From Elusimicrobiota bacterium (GTDB lineage Bacteria; Elusimicrobiota; Elusimicrobia; UBA1565; UBA9628): a stretch of 64,000 bases of DNA. A model generated the notes under the pieces. The model had not been told where the DNA came from, searched no databases, and saw nothing but the letters and a program-made list of their open reading frames with translations. The stretch is from NCBI GenBank assembly GCA_016212795.1, contig JACRDT010000003.1, positions 1 through 64,000 on the forward strand, written 5' to 3'. Position 1 is the stretch's first letter. Every line of letters begins with the position of its first letter. Made by a program: the position numbers and the translations under genes. Below, piece by piece: positions 43,445 through 52,822 of the stretch.

Positions 43445-44392
43445 CTATCGGGCGCTCACGTAGGACTGGTCCGACAGGGGCCGGGAGCTGCTGATCTTGG
43501 TCGTGCCGCCGCGCGGGATGCGCACGTCCCAGGCCTCGCCGTGCGTGCTGACGAGCCGCCTGAGGACGGGATAGCCGATGTTCCTCAGCTCGTAGATGTA
43601 TCGGTCGTTGCACCTCCCGACGAGCTTCACCTGGGCCATGGTGCCGCCCCCGGGGTCGCCCATCCAGCGCCCAGGCTTGGGAGCCGCCGCCCTCGGGCAA
43701 TGGTCGCACGACGGCGCGGCAAGACGCGCCTCGGGCTCCGGCGCGAGCTTGTAAGGGACGAGGCCGTCCGGCTCCGGGCCCCCGGCATCCCGGACGGCGA
43801 CGGCCTGGTCCTCCGGGACGACGAGCTCCGCCGGATCGCGGGGGCCGATCGCGACGACTTCGTCCCCCTGGCCCCAGAACGGCAGGGGGCTCTCCCCATC
43901 CGAAGCCTTCCCGGGGGCTCGGACGGGGACGCCGAGGGGCGCGCCCGGCGTCATCACGGGCATGAGGTAGCTTGGATCGTCGGGCAGCTGGGGCGCCGCC
44001 CCGGGCCCCGCGGCTCCCCGCCCGGCAAGGACCTCGACGTTCGCCTGCCGGACGGGCTGCGGCCGGAGGCCCGGCGCCTCCGGGCTTCCCGAGCGCCCTG
44101 CGGCACCCGGCGAGCGGAGGACGTCCGCGCCCGGCGTCCGGGGATCGCTCGCGGACGGCGGCGCGGCCGCCTGTCGGACCAGCACCCTGCGAGCGTCGGG
44201 GGACAGCAGGGCGACGGTGAGGCAGGCCGCGACGGACGTCGCCAAGGCGAGTCCGACCAGTCCTTTCAGCCCTCCGCCAGGCTCGGACCGGAAGGCCGGT
44301 CTGGGGCCGGACGCGCCCTCCTCGGGCGGCGGCCGGAGGGCCGCCGGCTCGGGCCGAGTCCCGGCGGGATCAGCGCCCCGGTCGTCCATCAT
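43445..44392 (-). CDS. Hypothetical single-span membrane protein with in-frame repeat
   Basis: 315 residues: a Pro-rich cytoplasmic head, one transmembrane helix ([21 protein letters not shown], about 45-65), a Pro/Ala-rich extracytoplasmic region, a CDHC motif (SCDHCPRAA) and a C-terminal domain ([21 protein letters not shown] ... [12 protein letters not shown]) predicted mostly beta. I do not recognise the family. One copy of the coding palindromic repeat (44070-44136) writes [20 protein letters not shown] right after the membrane helix, exactly the peptide found in the neighbouring kinase, so the two proteins share a linker by repeat insertion rather than by common domain ancestry. Confidence 0.6.
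   Translation of the reverse strand: MMDDRGADPAGTRPEPAALRPPPEEGASGPRPAFRSEPGGGLKGLVGLALATSVAACLTVALLSPDARRVLVRQAAAPPSASDPRTPGADVLRSPGAAGRSGSPEAPGLRPQPVRQANVEVLAGRGAAGPGAAPQLPDDPSYLMPVMTPGAPLGVPVRAPGKASDGESPLPFWGQGDEVVAIGPRDPAELVVPEDQAVAVRDAGGPEPDGLVPYKLAPEPEARLAAPSCDHCPRAAAPKPGRWMGDPGGGTMAQVKLVGRCNDRYIYELRNIGYPVLRRLVSTHGEAWDVRIPRGGTTKISSSRPLSDQSYVSAR
44070..44136 (-). repeat. Coding palindromic repeat, copy C
   Basis: About 66 bp almost identical to the kinase copies, in the linker of the 43445-44392 protein, same strand sense as in the kinase (PGADVLRSP...). Confidence 0.85.
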
Positions 44393-44458
44393 ACCCTCGC
44401 CCCCATGGCAGCCTCCGGGCCATCATACCATACCGGGGAACCCGCGCCGCGGAATTGC

Positions 44459-44464
44459 TAGAAT
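44459..44464 (+). promoter_or_regulatory. Candidate -10 box of glnS
   Basis: TAGAAT 35 nt upstream of the glnS ATG at 44500; a GGAG lies between them. No clear -35 element. Confidence 0.35.
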
Positions 44465-44499
44465 CTCAGGGCGCAACCCGCACCTTGGAGCCGAGACCC

Positions 44500-46206
44500 A
44501 TGACGACCCAGCCCCCGAAGGCCGCCCCCGACGCCCCCAGCGATTTCATCCGCGACATCGTCGAGGAGGACCTCAAGAGCGGCAAGCACGCCAGGGTCGT
44601 GACGCGCTTCCCGCCGGAGCCCAACGGCTACCTGCACATCGGGCACGCCAAATCCATCTGCCTCAACTTCGGCATCGCCCTGGAGCGCGGCGGCGCGTGC
44701 CACCTCCGGTTCGACGACACCAACCCCGTGACCGAGGAGGCGGAGTACGTCGAGTCCATCCAGCGGGACGTCCGCTGGCTGGGGTTCGACTGGAAGGACA
44801 AGCTCTTCTACGCCTCGGACTACTTCGAGAGGCTCTACGGCTACGCCGTCGAGCTCGTCAAGCAAGGCTCGGCCTACGTCTGCGACCTGTCCCCCGAGGA
44901 GATGCGCCGCGACCGGGGCGACTTCAACCGCCCGGGCAAGGAGAGCCCCTTCCGGAACCGCTCCGCGCAGGAGAACCTCGACCTCTTCGGCCGGATGCGG
45001 GCCGGCGAGTTCGCCGACGGCTCCCGGACCCTGCGGGCCAAGATCGACATGTCCTCGCCGAACATGAACATGCGCGACCCGGTGCTCTACCGCATCAAGA
45101 AGGCCTCCCACCACCGCACCGGCGACGCCTGGTGCATCTACCCCATGTACGACTACGCCCACCCCCTCTCGGACGCCTTCGAGGGCATCACCCACTCCAT
45201 CTGCACGACGGAGTTCGAGGACCACCGCCCGCTCTACGACTGGGCCATCCGGTCGGGCCCGGCCCCCGCCCGGCCCCGGCAGATCGAGTTCGCGCGCCTG
45301 AGCCTCACCTACACGCTGATGAGCAAGCGCAAGCTCCTCGAGCTCGTGGAGCGGGGGCTGGTCTCGGGCTGGGACGACCCGCGCATGCCCACCATCAGCG
45401 GCATGCGCCGCCGCGGCTACACGCCCGAAGCCATCCGGGAGTTCTGCGGCCGCGTCGGGGTCACCAAGTTCCCCTCCCTGAGCGAGAAGGCGCTCCTGGA
45501 GGACTGCATCCGCGACGACCTCAACCGCCGAGCCCCGCGCGCCCTGGCGGTGCTCAAGCCCCTCAAGGTCGTCATCGAGAACTACCCGGAAGGCCGGGTC
45601 GAGGAGCTAGGCGCCCTCAACCATCCCGAGGACCCGTCCCTGGGCACGCGCAAGGTGCCCTTCTGCCGGGAGCTCTACGTCGAGGCCGACGACTTCCGGG
45701 AGGACCCTCCCCCCAAGTTCTTCCGCCTGGCCCCGGGGCGCGAGGTGCGCCTGCGCTACGCCTACTACGTGAAGTGCACGGGCGTGGTCAAGGACCCCAC
45801 GACCGGCGCGGTCGTGGAGCTGCGCTGCTCCTACGACCCGGCCACGCGCGGGGGCGGCTCTCCCGACGGCCGCAAAGTGAAGGCCACCATCCACTGGGTC
45901 TCGGCCCGGCACGCGGCCGCCGCCACGGTGCGGCTCTACGACCACCTGCTCGGCGTGGCCGACCCGGGCTCGATCCCGGAGGGCGACGATTTCCGCCGGC
46001 ACCTCAACCCTGGCTCCCTCGAGACCCTGACGGGCTGCCTCGTCGAGCCGTCGCTGGCCCAGGCCGGGCCGGGCGGCCGCTGGCAGTTCGAGCGCCAGGG
46101 CTACTTCTGCCTCGACGCGGCCGACTCCAAACCGGGCGCGCCGGTCTTCAACCGCACGGCCACGCTGCGCGACACCTGGGCCAAGATCGCCAAGACCCAG
46201 GGGTAG
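44500..46206 (+). CDS. glnS: Glutaminyl-tRNA synthetase
   Basis: A 568-residue class I synthetase. The HIGH motif is in [16 protein letters not shown], the KMSKS equivalent is LMSKRKL, and [15 protein letters not shown] and [19 protein letters not shown] are specific to GlnRS. The C-terminal half is the two-barrel anticodon-binding domain. It charges tRNA-Gln directly, so this organism need not rely on the GatCAB route. ATG at 44500 is preferred over the TTG at 44455 that lies before the -10 box. It is followed 8 nt later by a secreted HEAT-like protein. Confidence 0.95.
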   Translation: MTTQPPKAAPDAPSDFIRDIVEEDLKSGKHARVVTRFPPEPNGYLHIGHAKSICLNFGIALERGGACHLRFDDTNPVTEEAEYVESIQRDVRWLGFDWKDKLFYASDYFERLYGYAVELVKQGSAYVCDLSPEEMRRDRGDFNRPGKESPFRNRSAQENLDLFGRMRAGEFADGSRTLRAKIDMSSPNMNMRDPVLYRIKKASHHRTGDAWCIYPMYDYAHPLSDAFEGITHSICTTEFEDHRPLYDWAIRSGPAPARPRQIEFARLSLTYTLMSKRKLLELVERGLVSGWDDPRMPTISGMRRRGYTPEAIREFCGRVGVTKFPSLSEKALLEDCIRDDLNRRAPRALAVLKPLKVVIENYPEGRVEELGALNHPEDPSLGTRKVPFCRELYVEADDFREDPPPKFFRLAPGREVRLRYAYYVKCTGVVKDPTTGAVVELRCSYDPATRGGGSPDGRKVKATIHWVSARHAAAATVRLYDHLLGVADPGSIPEGDDFRRHLNPGSLETLTGCLVEPSLAQAGPGGRWQFERQGYFCLDAADSKPGAPVFNRTATLRDTWAKIAKTQG

Positions 46207-46214
46207 ACTGGTCC

Positions 46215-46895
46215 ATGAGCCGTCGCAGGCGCGTCCTCGCGGCCGCGGGCCTGGCGCTGGCGGCCGTCGCGCTCCTGGGGCACGCTCGTCGCGCCGACGC
46301 CAAGCGCCGGAAACCCGCGCGCCATCCGGTCCTTCTGCTCCTCGACCAAGAGAGGAAGGGGCTGGGCGACCAGACTCCGCTGCTCTATGATAGCTTGCTG
46401 GCCGTGGAGCTCGACGACATCGCGGCTTCCAAGGAAGCGCGTTCGCCCGGAAGCTCGGAGGCGTTATGGCGGGCTTTACGCAAAGGGGATTTTCTCGCCG
46501 GGGCCGTCCTTTGGAAGTCCCGCAAGGACCCAAAGGTGGCCGATTTCCTGTTGAGCCGCCTCCGACGGGACGATCCCGAACTCGGCTCCGACGCCTACGC
46601 CGTCGTGTTCGTGCTGGGCTGCATCCGGGCGCCCCAGGCGCCCGACGCGATCTGGAGCGTCATGGCGAGATTCGCGGAGGACCCCTTCATCCAAGTCGAC
46701 GGCGCCCGGGCCATCTACAAGATCAACCGCAGCCCCAACGCGCTGGCCGTGATGCAGCGCATGAGCGAGAACAAGGTCCAGCGATGGGGAGCTTCCGGCA
46801 TGCCGCTGAGCGAGTACGCGGCCGCCGCCCTCGAGGACATCGGGCAGGAAGCCCCGGCGCGCAAGTACAAGAGAAGGAAGAGGCGCCAGCGATGA
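46215..46895 (+). CDS. Hypothetical secreted HEAT-like repeat protein
   Basis: A 226-residue protein with a signal peptide (RRRRVLAAAGLALAAVALLGHARRADA) followed by helical repeats resembling HEAT/armadillo units (KVADFLLSRLRRDDPELGSDAYAVVFVLGCI, AIWSVMARFAEDPFIQVDGARAIYKI). The C-terminus is strongly basic (RKYKRRKRRQR). No family recognised. Its position 8 nt behind glnS suggests co-transcription, but no functional link is apparent. Confidence 0.6.
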   Translation: MSRRRRVLAAAGLALAAVALLGHARRADAKRRKPARHPVLLLLDQERKGLGDQTPLLYDSLLAVELDDIAASKEARSPGSSEALWRALRKGDFLAGAVLWKSRKDPKVADFLLSRLRRDDPELGSDAYAVVFVLGCIRAPQAPDAIWSVMARFAEDPFIQVDGARAIYKINRSPNALAVMQRMSENKVQRWGASGMPLSEYAAAALEDIGQEAPARKYKRRKRRQR

Positions 46896-46907
46896 CCGAG
46901 GGACTCC

Positions 46908-49442
46908 TCAAAGATACCGCATGAGCTCGTTGATGGCGGGCGAGGCCTTCTCCAGGTAGGGACCGATCTCGACCTTGGCCGTCTTCTTGAACTGCTCCCG
47001 GAAAGCCCTGTCCAGGAACGCCTCGCTCATCAGCGCCACCGCCTCGTCCGTGCGGCCCGCCCGGTCGAGGCACAGCGCCCTCACCATGACGAGCATCCTG
47101 TTGCCGGGCAGGAGGCGGGCCACCTCCTCCCACGCCTTGGCCGCCTCGTCGTATCGGCCGAGCACGTAGAGGCACCCGGCCTTGTCCCGCCAGAGCTTCT
47201 CCTCCTTCGGGACCCGGGCCAGCAGGCGCTCCAGCGCGGTCACGGCCTGGGTCCAGCGCTTGAGGCTCATCAGCATCGAGACCTGGGCGCTCAGCGCCGG
47301 CACGGAGGCGGGGTTGAGCTCGAGCGCCTTGGCCAGGCCGGCCAGGGCCTCCTCGTGGCGGCCCAGCGACGCGAGGCAGGCGCTCTGGCCCACCCGGTGG
47401 TCGGCATCGAGGGGATCGCGCTCGATGGCCTTGGCGTAGCAGGCGGCGGCCTCGGCGAACGCTTGGCGCTTGGCGAACGCCAGGGCCTTGACGACCCACT
47501 CCTTGGCCGCCTCGGGGTTGGGCTTCAGGTCCGGGCGCTCGATGGCCCAGATCTCCTGGCCGGCCGCGTGGCGCCACGCCTCCGGGATGTCGGGCCTGTA
47601 GTGCTCCAGGAATTTCTTGAAGCAGGCGAGGGACTCCGCGGCGCGCCCCGCGCGCTTCTCCGCCATCCCTTTCAAGTACCACGCCTCCGCGCAGGCGGGG
47701 TCGCCGGCCAGGAGCTCGCCGCAGAGCCGGCCGAGCGCCCCGTCGTCCTTGAGCTGGTCGAGGCAGATGGCCTTGCGCTTCTGCGTGCGAAGGTCCTTCG
47801 GCGCGAGGGACAGGGAGCGGTCGAAGCAGGCGCGGGCGTCGTCGAGCCTCCCCGCCTGGGCGTAGACGACGCCCTTGCTGCACTCCGTCTGGCTGTCCAG
47901 CGGGTCGGCGGCCAGGAGCTCGTCGAGCACCTGGATGGCCTCGTCGAAGAGCTTCGCCGCGCCCAGGCTCTCGCCCAGGCGCCGCTTGGTCTCCTTGCGC
48001 GAGGGGTCCAGGGCCAGAACCTTCCGGTAAGCCTCCACGACCTCGGAGGGCTTGCCTGCCGCCGCCGCGGCCTCGGCCGCGGCCAGGGCCTCGAACACCG
48101 GCAGTTTCCTGCCGGCCTCCGCGACCTTGGCCGGGTCGGCCTTGCCCGGGTCCTTCAGGAACTGCGCCAAGGCCTCGGCCGCGGCCGCCGGGCGGTCCAG
48201 GCGCTCCTCGCAGAAGGCCACGCTCAAGAGCGCCGTCTGGTCCCCGGTCCGGGTCCGGTAGTCGGCGTAATCCTTGATCGCGTCCTCGTGCCGCCCCATC
48301 CCGGCCAGGCAGTCGCCCCTGCCCCGGAAGGCCTGGCCGCAGCCCGCGTCCAGCTCGAGCGCGCGGCCGTAGAGCTTGAGGGACTCGTCCCACGCGCGCC
48401 TCTCTCGCAGGATGTCGGCTTGACGCCAGCACAAGGAGGCATCCTTGGGATCGAGGTCCGCGGCCCGCGCCAGGGACTCCCGGGCCTCGTCCTTGCGGCC
48501 CGCCGCGAGCAGGAGGCCGGCCCGGCTCGACCAGTACGGGGCGGACCTCGGATCAGCCGCCACGGCCTTGTCGAGCGCCGCGAGGGCCTCGGAGGGCCGT
48601 CCCAGGCGCGACTGGCACTCCCCGAGGCCCGCCCAGCAGCCGGCGAACCTGGCGTCGAGCTCCGTGCCGAGCCGGTAGACCTTCAGGGCCGCCTCGACCT
48701 TGCCCGCCGAGAGCATGCTGGCGCCCTGCCGGCCCAGCGCCTCGCCGTCCCGGGCGCCATGCTCGGGCACGGGCGGGATGGTGACCAGCATGGTATGGCG
48801 GAGCTCCTGCCACCTGTCCCATAGACGCGAGCCCCCTGCGGTGAGCCGGTTCCTGACCCACAGGAACGGAGGGACCGTCGCGCCGCCGGCTCCCGCGAAC
48901 GCCACGATGCTCTGCCCGCAGTCCTCGGGGTTCTGCTGCCACGCCCCCTCGAAGGCCCGGCAGGCGATCTCGCCGGCGTAGCAGCCCACGTGCCACACGT
49001 GGTAGTCGAGCCGTCCCTTGCTGGCGGGGTCGCGGGCGTCGGCCTTCTCCCATTGGCCGTCGAGCCAATCGTCGAGGAGGATGAGGCTCGCCGCCGAATA
49101 GTCCAGCAGGATCCCCCTGCCGGCCTCCCCGAGGTGGCCGGCGAGGTCCTCGGCCCGCGCCGCGAAATCGACGGGCTCCACTCTCTTGGCCGGGGCCTCG
49201 GGGGCCGGCGCCGCTTCCGGCTGCGCCTCGGCGGCCCCCTCGCGGGACGGCGCCCCGCCCGACGGGGGCACGGCAGGCGTCTCGGCCGGCGGCGCCCGGG
49301 GAGCGGGCTCCGCGGGGGCGGCCGGGGGCGCGGGCTCGGCGGGGGCGGCCGGCGCCTCACGCCGCAAGACCACCTGGCAGAGTCCGCAGCAGGCCGCGTC
49401 GTCTGGGTTGTCGGAACCGCAGATGGGGCACTTCAGCGCCAT
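46908..49442 (-). CDS. Zinc-ribbon protein with long TPR array
   Basis: An 844-residue protein. The N-terminus is a zinc ribbon (CPICGSDNPDDAACCGLC), then a Pro/Ala-rich linker (about 30-85), a unique domain (about 90-225: GILLDYSAASLILLDDWLDGQW, HVWHVGCYAGEIACRAFEGAW, TVPPFLWVRNRLTAG) and about 15 TPR repeats to the C-terminus. The unique domain resembles small soluble proteins of unknown function with a conserved Gly/Tyr/Ala pattern. No signal or membrane helix is seen. It is likely a cytoplasmic scaffold. A -35/-10 pair (49480-49451) ends 8 nt before its ATG. Confidence 0.75.
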   Translation of the reverse strand: MALKCPICGSDNPDDAACCGLCQVVLRREAPAAPAEPAPPAAPAEPAPRAPPAETPAVPPSGGAPSREGAAEAQPEAAPAPEAPAKRVEPVDFAARAEDLAGHLGEAGRGILLDYSAASLILLDDWLDGQWEKADARDPASKGRLDYHVWHVGCYAGEIACRAFEGAWQQNPEDCGQSIVAFAGAGGATVPPFLWVRNRLTAGGSRLWDRWQELRHTMLVTIPPVPEHGARDGEALGRQGASMLSAGKVEAALKVYRLGTELDARFAGCWAGLGECQSRLGRPSEALAALDKAVAADPRSAPYWSSRAGLLLAAGRKDEARESLARAADLDPKDASLCWRQADILRERRAWDESLKLYGRALELDAGCGQAFRGRGDCLAGMGRHEDAIKDYADYRTRTGDQTALLSVAFCEERLDRPAAAAEALAQFLKDPGKADPAKVAEAGRKLPVFEALAAAEAAAAAGKPSEVVEAYRKVLALDPSRKETKRRLGESLGAAKLFDEAIQVLDELLAADPLDSQTECSKGVVYAQAGRLDDARACFDRSLSLAPKDLRTQKRKAICLDQLKDDGALGRLCGELLAGDPACAEAWYLKGMAEKRAGRAAESLACFKKFLEHYRPDIPEAWRHAAGQEIWAIERPDLKPNPEAAKEWVVKALAFAKRQAFAEAAACYAKAIERDPLDADHRVGQSACLASLGRHEEALAGLAKALELNPASVPALSAQVSMLMSLKRWTQAVTALERLLARVPKEEKLWRDKAGCLYVLGRYDEAAKAWEEVARLLPGNRMLVMVRALCLDRAGRTDEAVALMSEAFLDRAFREQFKKTAKVEIGPYLEKASPAINELMRYL

Positions 49443-49450
49443 TGTCGAGC

Positions 49451-49480
49451 AGTATAGTGAATAGCGGCGCCACCGGACAA
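49451..49480 (-). promoter_or_regulatory. Leaderless-type promoter of the TPR gene
   Basis: On the minus strand: TTGTCC (49480-49475), 18 nt, TATACT (49456-49451), then 8 nt to the ATG at 49442. The first transcribed base would fall at or beside the start codon. Confidence 0.5.
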
Positions 49481-49497
49481 GCGCCGCGTCGACTTGC

Positions 49498-49503
49498 TAG
49501 AAT
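49498..49503 (+). promoter_or_regulatory. -10 box of the M3 peptidase gene
   Basis: TAGAAT (49498-49503) lies 6 nt before the ATG at 49510, in the divergent gap shared with the TPR gene. A weak CGGACA is found 18 nt upstream. Confidence 0.4.
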
Positions 49504-49509
49504 GTGGCC

Positions 49510-51675
49510 ATGCCCGCCGGCGCGACCCTGACGAAGAGCCGCCCCAGCCTGGATTTCACCCTCGCCCCCAAGGACATCGAGTCGGGCGCCTCGGCCGCCA
49601 TCGCCCGGGCCAAGGCCCGGTGCCGGGCCCTGGCGGACCTGCCCGCCGGCCGGCGCACCTTCGAGAACACCGTCATGGAGCTCGACCGCCTCCAGGACGA
49701 CCTCTCGACGGAGCTCGCCGCCCGCGCCTTCCTCCAGCATGTCAGCCCCGACGAGGACGTGCGAAAGGCCAGCCGCGGGTGCGACGCCTCCGTCGACAAG
49801 TTCTTCGTCGACCTGTGGAGCCGTGAGGACCTCTACCGGGCGGTCCAGGACTACGCGGCCAAGCGCGAAGCCCTCGAGGGCCAGGACGCCAAGCTGCTGC
49901 GCAAGACGCTCGACGCCTTCAGGCGCGCCGGCCTGGCGCTCGGGCCCGTCGAACGGGCGCGGCTGAAGCTCCTGAAGTCCCAGCTCGTCGAGCTCGAGCT
50001 CGCCTACCGCGCCCGGCTCGGCGAGGTCAAGGACACCCTCGCGGTGACGGCCAAGGAGCTCGACGGGCTTCCCCCGGACTTCGTCGCCAGGCTCAAGCGG
50101 GACGGGCCCTCGTTCCTCGTGACGATGGACGCGCCCGACTACTACGGCTTCATGCAGAACGCCAAGGACCCCGCGGCCCGGCGCCGGCTCGAGGAGCTGT
50201 ACCTGCGCCGCGGCGGGCCGGAGAACGTGGCCCTCCTCGAGGAGGCGCTGCTCGTGCGCCGCCGCATCGCGCGCACCCTCGGGTACGAGAGCTACGCCCA
50301 CTACGTCCTCGAGGAGCGCATGGCCAAGCGCCCGGAGGCCGTCCGGGCGTTCCTCTCGCGGCTCCGCTCCAGGCTCGGGAGGATGGCCAAGGCCGAGCGG
50401 CGCGAGCTCCTCGGGCTCAAGCGGCGGGATCTGCCCGCCGCGAAGACCCTCGAGTCCTCCGACCTCTTCTATTACTTCAACCTGCTCAAGAAGACCCGCT
50501 ACCGGGTCGACGAGGAGGAGACGAAGGCGTTCTTCCCCATGGACGGCGTGCTCGCCGGGATGTTCTCGCTGTTCGGGGACGTCCTGGGGGTCCGGTTCTC
50601 CCAAGTGCGGCCAGCCCGCGCCTGGCACCCGGACGCCACCCTCCACGAGGCCGCCGACGCCCAAAGCGGCAAGGCCCTCGGCCGGTTCTACCTCGACCTG
50701 CATCCCCGCGAGGGCAAGTACAAGCACATGGCCGTCTTCGGGCTCGTCGGAGGGAGGGCCGAGCCAGGCGGGTACCGCGCCCCCGTCTGCGCCATGGTGG
50801 GCAACTTCAGCCCCCCCTCCAAGACCCAGCCCGCCCTCCTCAAGCACTCGGAGGTCGCGACCCTCTTCCACGAGTTCGGCCACGTGCTCCACCAGCTCCT
50901 CACCAAGGCCCGCCACCCGCGCTTCTCGGGGACCAACGTGCTGAGGGATTTCGTCGAGGCCCCCTCCCAGCTCCTGGAGAACTGGGTCTGGGAGGCGCCG
51001 GTCATGGAGCGCCTCTCCGGGCACCACCAGTACCCGTCGCGCAAGCTCCCCGCCGAAACGCTCGAGGCCATGATCGGCGCCCGAAGGCTCGGCTCGGGCC
51101 TGCGCACCCTGCGCCAGATACTCTACGGCACGGTGGACCTCGCCTACCACGCCCCGGCCTGCCAAGGCAATTCCCCAAGGCGGCCGGGACGCTCGGCCTC
51201 CGGCCTCGACCGCGCCCCGGCGTTCGGGGACTCCACCGCGGTCTGGCGCCGGCTCCACGACAGCATCACCCTCTTCAAGCTCCCGCCGGGCGCCCTGCCC
51301 CAGGCCGGGTTCGGGCACCTCATGGGCGGGTACGAGTCGTCGTACTACGGCTACCTGTGGGCCGAGGTCTTCTCGGCCGACATGTTCACGAGGTTCCAGG
51401 CCGGCGGATTGTTCGACGGCCGGGTGGGGAGGGAGTACCGCAGGCTCATCCTGGAGCCGGGGGGCGGGGAGGACGAGGCCGCCCAGCTCGAGCGGTTCCT
51501 CGGCCGGCCGCCCAACGAGAAGGCTTTCCTGAAGAGCATCGGGATTATCAAGACTGGTCCCCCTCCCCGCTGCTCGCCCCCTCCCCCGCGGGGGGAGGGA
51601 GGCGAGCGCCTGCGGCGCTTATCCCCCTCGAAACGCACTCACCTCCCCGCGGGGGAGGTAAGTAGTTCCCCATGA
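49510..51675 (+). CDS. M3-family oligopeptidase with repeat-encoded C-terminal tail
   Basis: A 721-residue thimet/oligopeptidase-F-like zinc protease. The active site is [19 protein letters not shown] (HExxH), with [10 protein letters not shown] as the third ligand region and [21 protein letters not shown] at the C-terminal end of the catalytic core. A stretch of about 22 residues ([15 protein letters not shown]...) interrupts the segment before [11 protein letters not shown], where relatives are shorter. The normal protein ends near LKSIGI; about 40 more residues ([15 protein letters not shown] ... EVSSSP) are translated from hairpin cassettes 8 and 9, and the TGA overlaps the next gene's ATG. 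ATG 49510 is used rather than GTG 49504. Confidence 0.85.
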   Translation: MPAGATLTKSRPSLDFTLAPKDIESGASAAIARAKARCRALADLPAGRRTFENTVMELDRLQDDLSTELAARAFLQHVSPDEDVRKASRGCDASVDKFFVDLWSREDLYRAVQDYAAKREALEGQDAKLLRKTLDAFRRAGLALGPVERARLKLLKSQLVELELAYRARLGEVKDTLAVTAKELDGLPPDFVARLKRDGPSFLVTMDAPDYYGFMQNAKDPAARRRLEELYLRRGGPENVALLEEALLVRRRIARTLGYESYAHYVLEERMAKRPEAVRAFLSRLRSRLGRMAKAERRELLGLKRRDLPAAKTLESSDLFYYFNLLKKTRYRVDEEETKAFFPMDGVLAGMFSLFGDVLGVRFSQVRPARAWHPDATLHEAADAQSGKALGRFYLDLHPREGKYKHMAVFGLVGGRAEPGGYRAPVCAMVGNFSPPSKTQPALLKHSEVATLFHEFGHVLHQLLTKARHPRFSGTNVLRDFVEAPSQLLENWVWEAPVMERLSGHHQYPSRKLPAETLEAMIGARRLGSGLRTLRQILYGTVDLAYHAPACQGNSPRRPGRSASGLDRAPAFGDSTAVWRRLHDSITLFKLPPGALPQAGFGHLMGGYESSYYGYLWAEVFSADMFTRFQAGGLFDGRVGREYRRLILEPGGGEDEAAQLERFLGRPPNEKAFLKSIGIIKTGPPPRCSPPPPRGEGGERLRRLSPSKRTHLPAGEVSSSP
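51573..51663 (+). repeat. Hairpin cassette copies 8 and 9
   Basis: Copy 8: CTCGCCCCCTCCCCC/GGGGGGAGGGAGGCGAG (51573-51606). Copy 9: GAAACGCACTC then ACCTCCCC/GGGGAGGT (51641-51648 and 51652-51659), extended by a nearly matching ACTC/AAGT. Copy 9 carries the GGGGAGG 13 nt before the radical SAM ATG. Both are translated as the C-terminal tail of the M3 peptidase. Confidence 0.7.
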
Positions 51676-52772
51676 CCCCCGAGCCCTTCGTCCCCAAGTG
51701 GATCGCCTGGGAAGTCACCAGCCGCTGCAACCTGCGCTGCATCCACTGCCGGGCCGCGAGCGCCGGCCAGGAGGGCAAGACCTGCCGGGCCGAGTCCACG
51801 ACAGCCGAGGCCAAGGCGCTCATCGACGACATCGCCGGGTTCTGCAGCCCCGTCCTGGTGCTCTCCGGCGGCGAGCCGCTCCTGCGCCCCGACATCTTCG
51901 AGCTCGCCCGCCACGGCGCGGACCGGGGCCTGCGCATGGCCCTGGCGACCAACGGCACCCTGGTCACGGACGCAGCGTGCCGGGACATGAAAGCGGCGGG
52001 CATCCGCATCGTCTCGCTCTCCCTCGACGGGCCCACGGCTTCGGTCCACGACGACTTCCGGCGCCAGCCCGGCGCCTTCGCGGGGACCCTGAAGGCCGCC
52101 GAGGCCTTCCGCCGGCACGGCATCGAGTTCATCGTCAACTCCTCCTTCACCAAGCGCAACCAGCCCCACATCCAGGCCGTCTGCGACCTCGCCAAGTCCA
52201 TCGGCGCCAAGGCGTGGTACCTCTTCATGGTCGTCCCCACGGGCCGGGGCAAAGACCTCCTCGACGAGCTCGTCAGCCCCGAGGACTACGAGCGCATCCT
52301 CGAGTGGCACTACAAGGCGGAGCGGCAAGAGGGCGACCTCCTCATGCGCCCCACGTGCGCGCCCCACTACTACCGCATCGTCCGGCAGATGGCGCGGCAA
52401 GAGGGCGTGAGGCTCAACCAGCGCTCGCTGTCGTTCTCCACCGGAGGGGGCAAGGGCTGCGTGGCGGCCCAGAGCATCGCCTTCATCGACGCCCACGGCG
52501 ACGTCCACCCGTGCTCCTATTTCCCGGGGTCCGCGGGCAACGTCCGCACGACCCCCTTCAGGCGCATCTGGGAGGATTCGAAGCTGTTCCTCTCGCTGCG
52601 GGACTTCAAGGGCTACAAGGGCCGCTGCGGAGCCTGCGAGTTCCTGAAGGTCTGCGGCGGGTGCCGGGCCCGCGCCGACCTCATGGCCGGCGACCCCTTG
52701 GCCGAGGAGCCGCTGTGCGGCTACGTACCCCTTCGGATGCGGGACGCGCATGAGAAGGAGAAACCCTTATGA
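51672..52772 (+). CDS. ahbD: AhbD-like radical SAM heme synthase (Fe-coproporphyrin III decarboxylase)
   Basis: A 366-residue radical SAM protein. The SAM cluster is [11 protein letters not shown] (CxxxCxxC) just after WIAWEV, a start typical of AhbD/Nir[13 protein letters not shown] and ATNGTLVT follow. The C-terminal SPASM-type region has [30 protein letters not shown] and PLCGY, enough Cys for an auxiliary cluster. AhbD removes two propionate carboxyls from iron-coproporphyrin III to give heme b. Adjacency to hemE, hemH and hemY supports that role over the sister enzymes AhbC and NirJ. The ATG overlaps the M3 stop; the TGA overlaps the hemE ATG. Confidence 0.78.
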   Translation: MTPEPFVPKWIAWEVTSRCNLRCIHCRAASAGQEGKTCRAESTTAEAKALIDDIAGFCSPVLVLSGGEPLLRPDIFELARHGADRGLRMALATNGTLVTDAACRDMKAAGIRIVSLSLDGPTASVHDDFRRQPGAFAGTLKAAEAFRRHGIEFIVNSSFTKRNQPHIQAVCDLAKSIGAKAWYLFMVVPTGRGKDLLDELVSPEDYERILEWHYKAERQEGDLLMRPTCAPHYYRIVRQMARQEGVRLNQRSLSFSTGGGKGCVAAQSIAFIDAHGDVHPCSYFPGSAGNVRTTPFRRIWEDSKLFLSLRDFKGYKGRCGACEFLKVCGGCRARADLMAGDPLAEEPLCGYVPLRMRDAHEKEKPL

Positions 52773-52822
52773 AACGGACTCAATCCCCCTCAGCTACTCG
52801 CCTCCCCGTGGGGGAGACGAGT
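52769..52822 (+). repeat. Hairpin cassette copy 10 (writes the hemE start)
   Basis: ATGAAACGGACTC (52769-52781), TCCCCCTCAGCTA, arms ACTCGCCTCCCC (52796-52807) and GGGGAGACGAGT (52811-52822, one mismatch), loop GTG. The same ATGA that begins the cassette ends the radical SAM gene. Confidence 0.8.

Noticed and set aside
43312..43491. Possible frameshift at seven G in the 42491-43423 gene
   Set aside because: The other frame looks hydrophobic and protein-like, but third-position GC is clearly higher in the annotated frame, so no frameshift is called.
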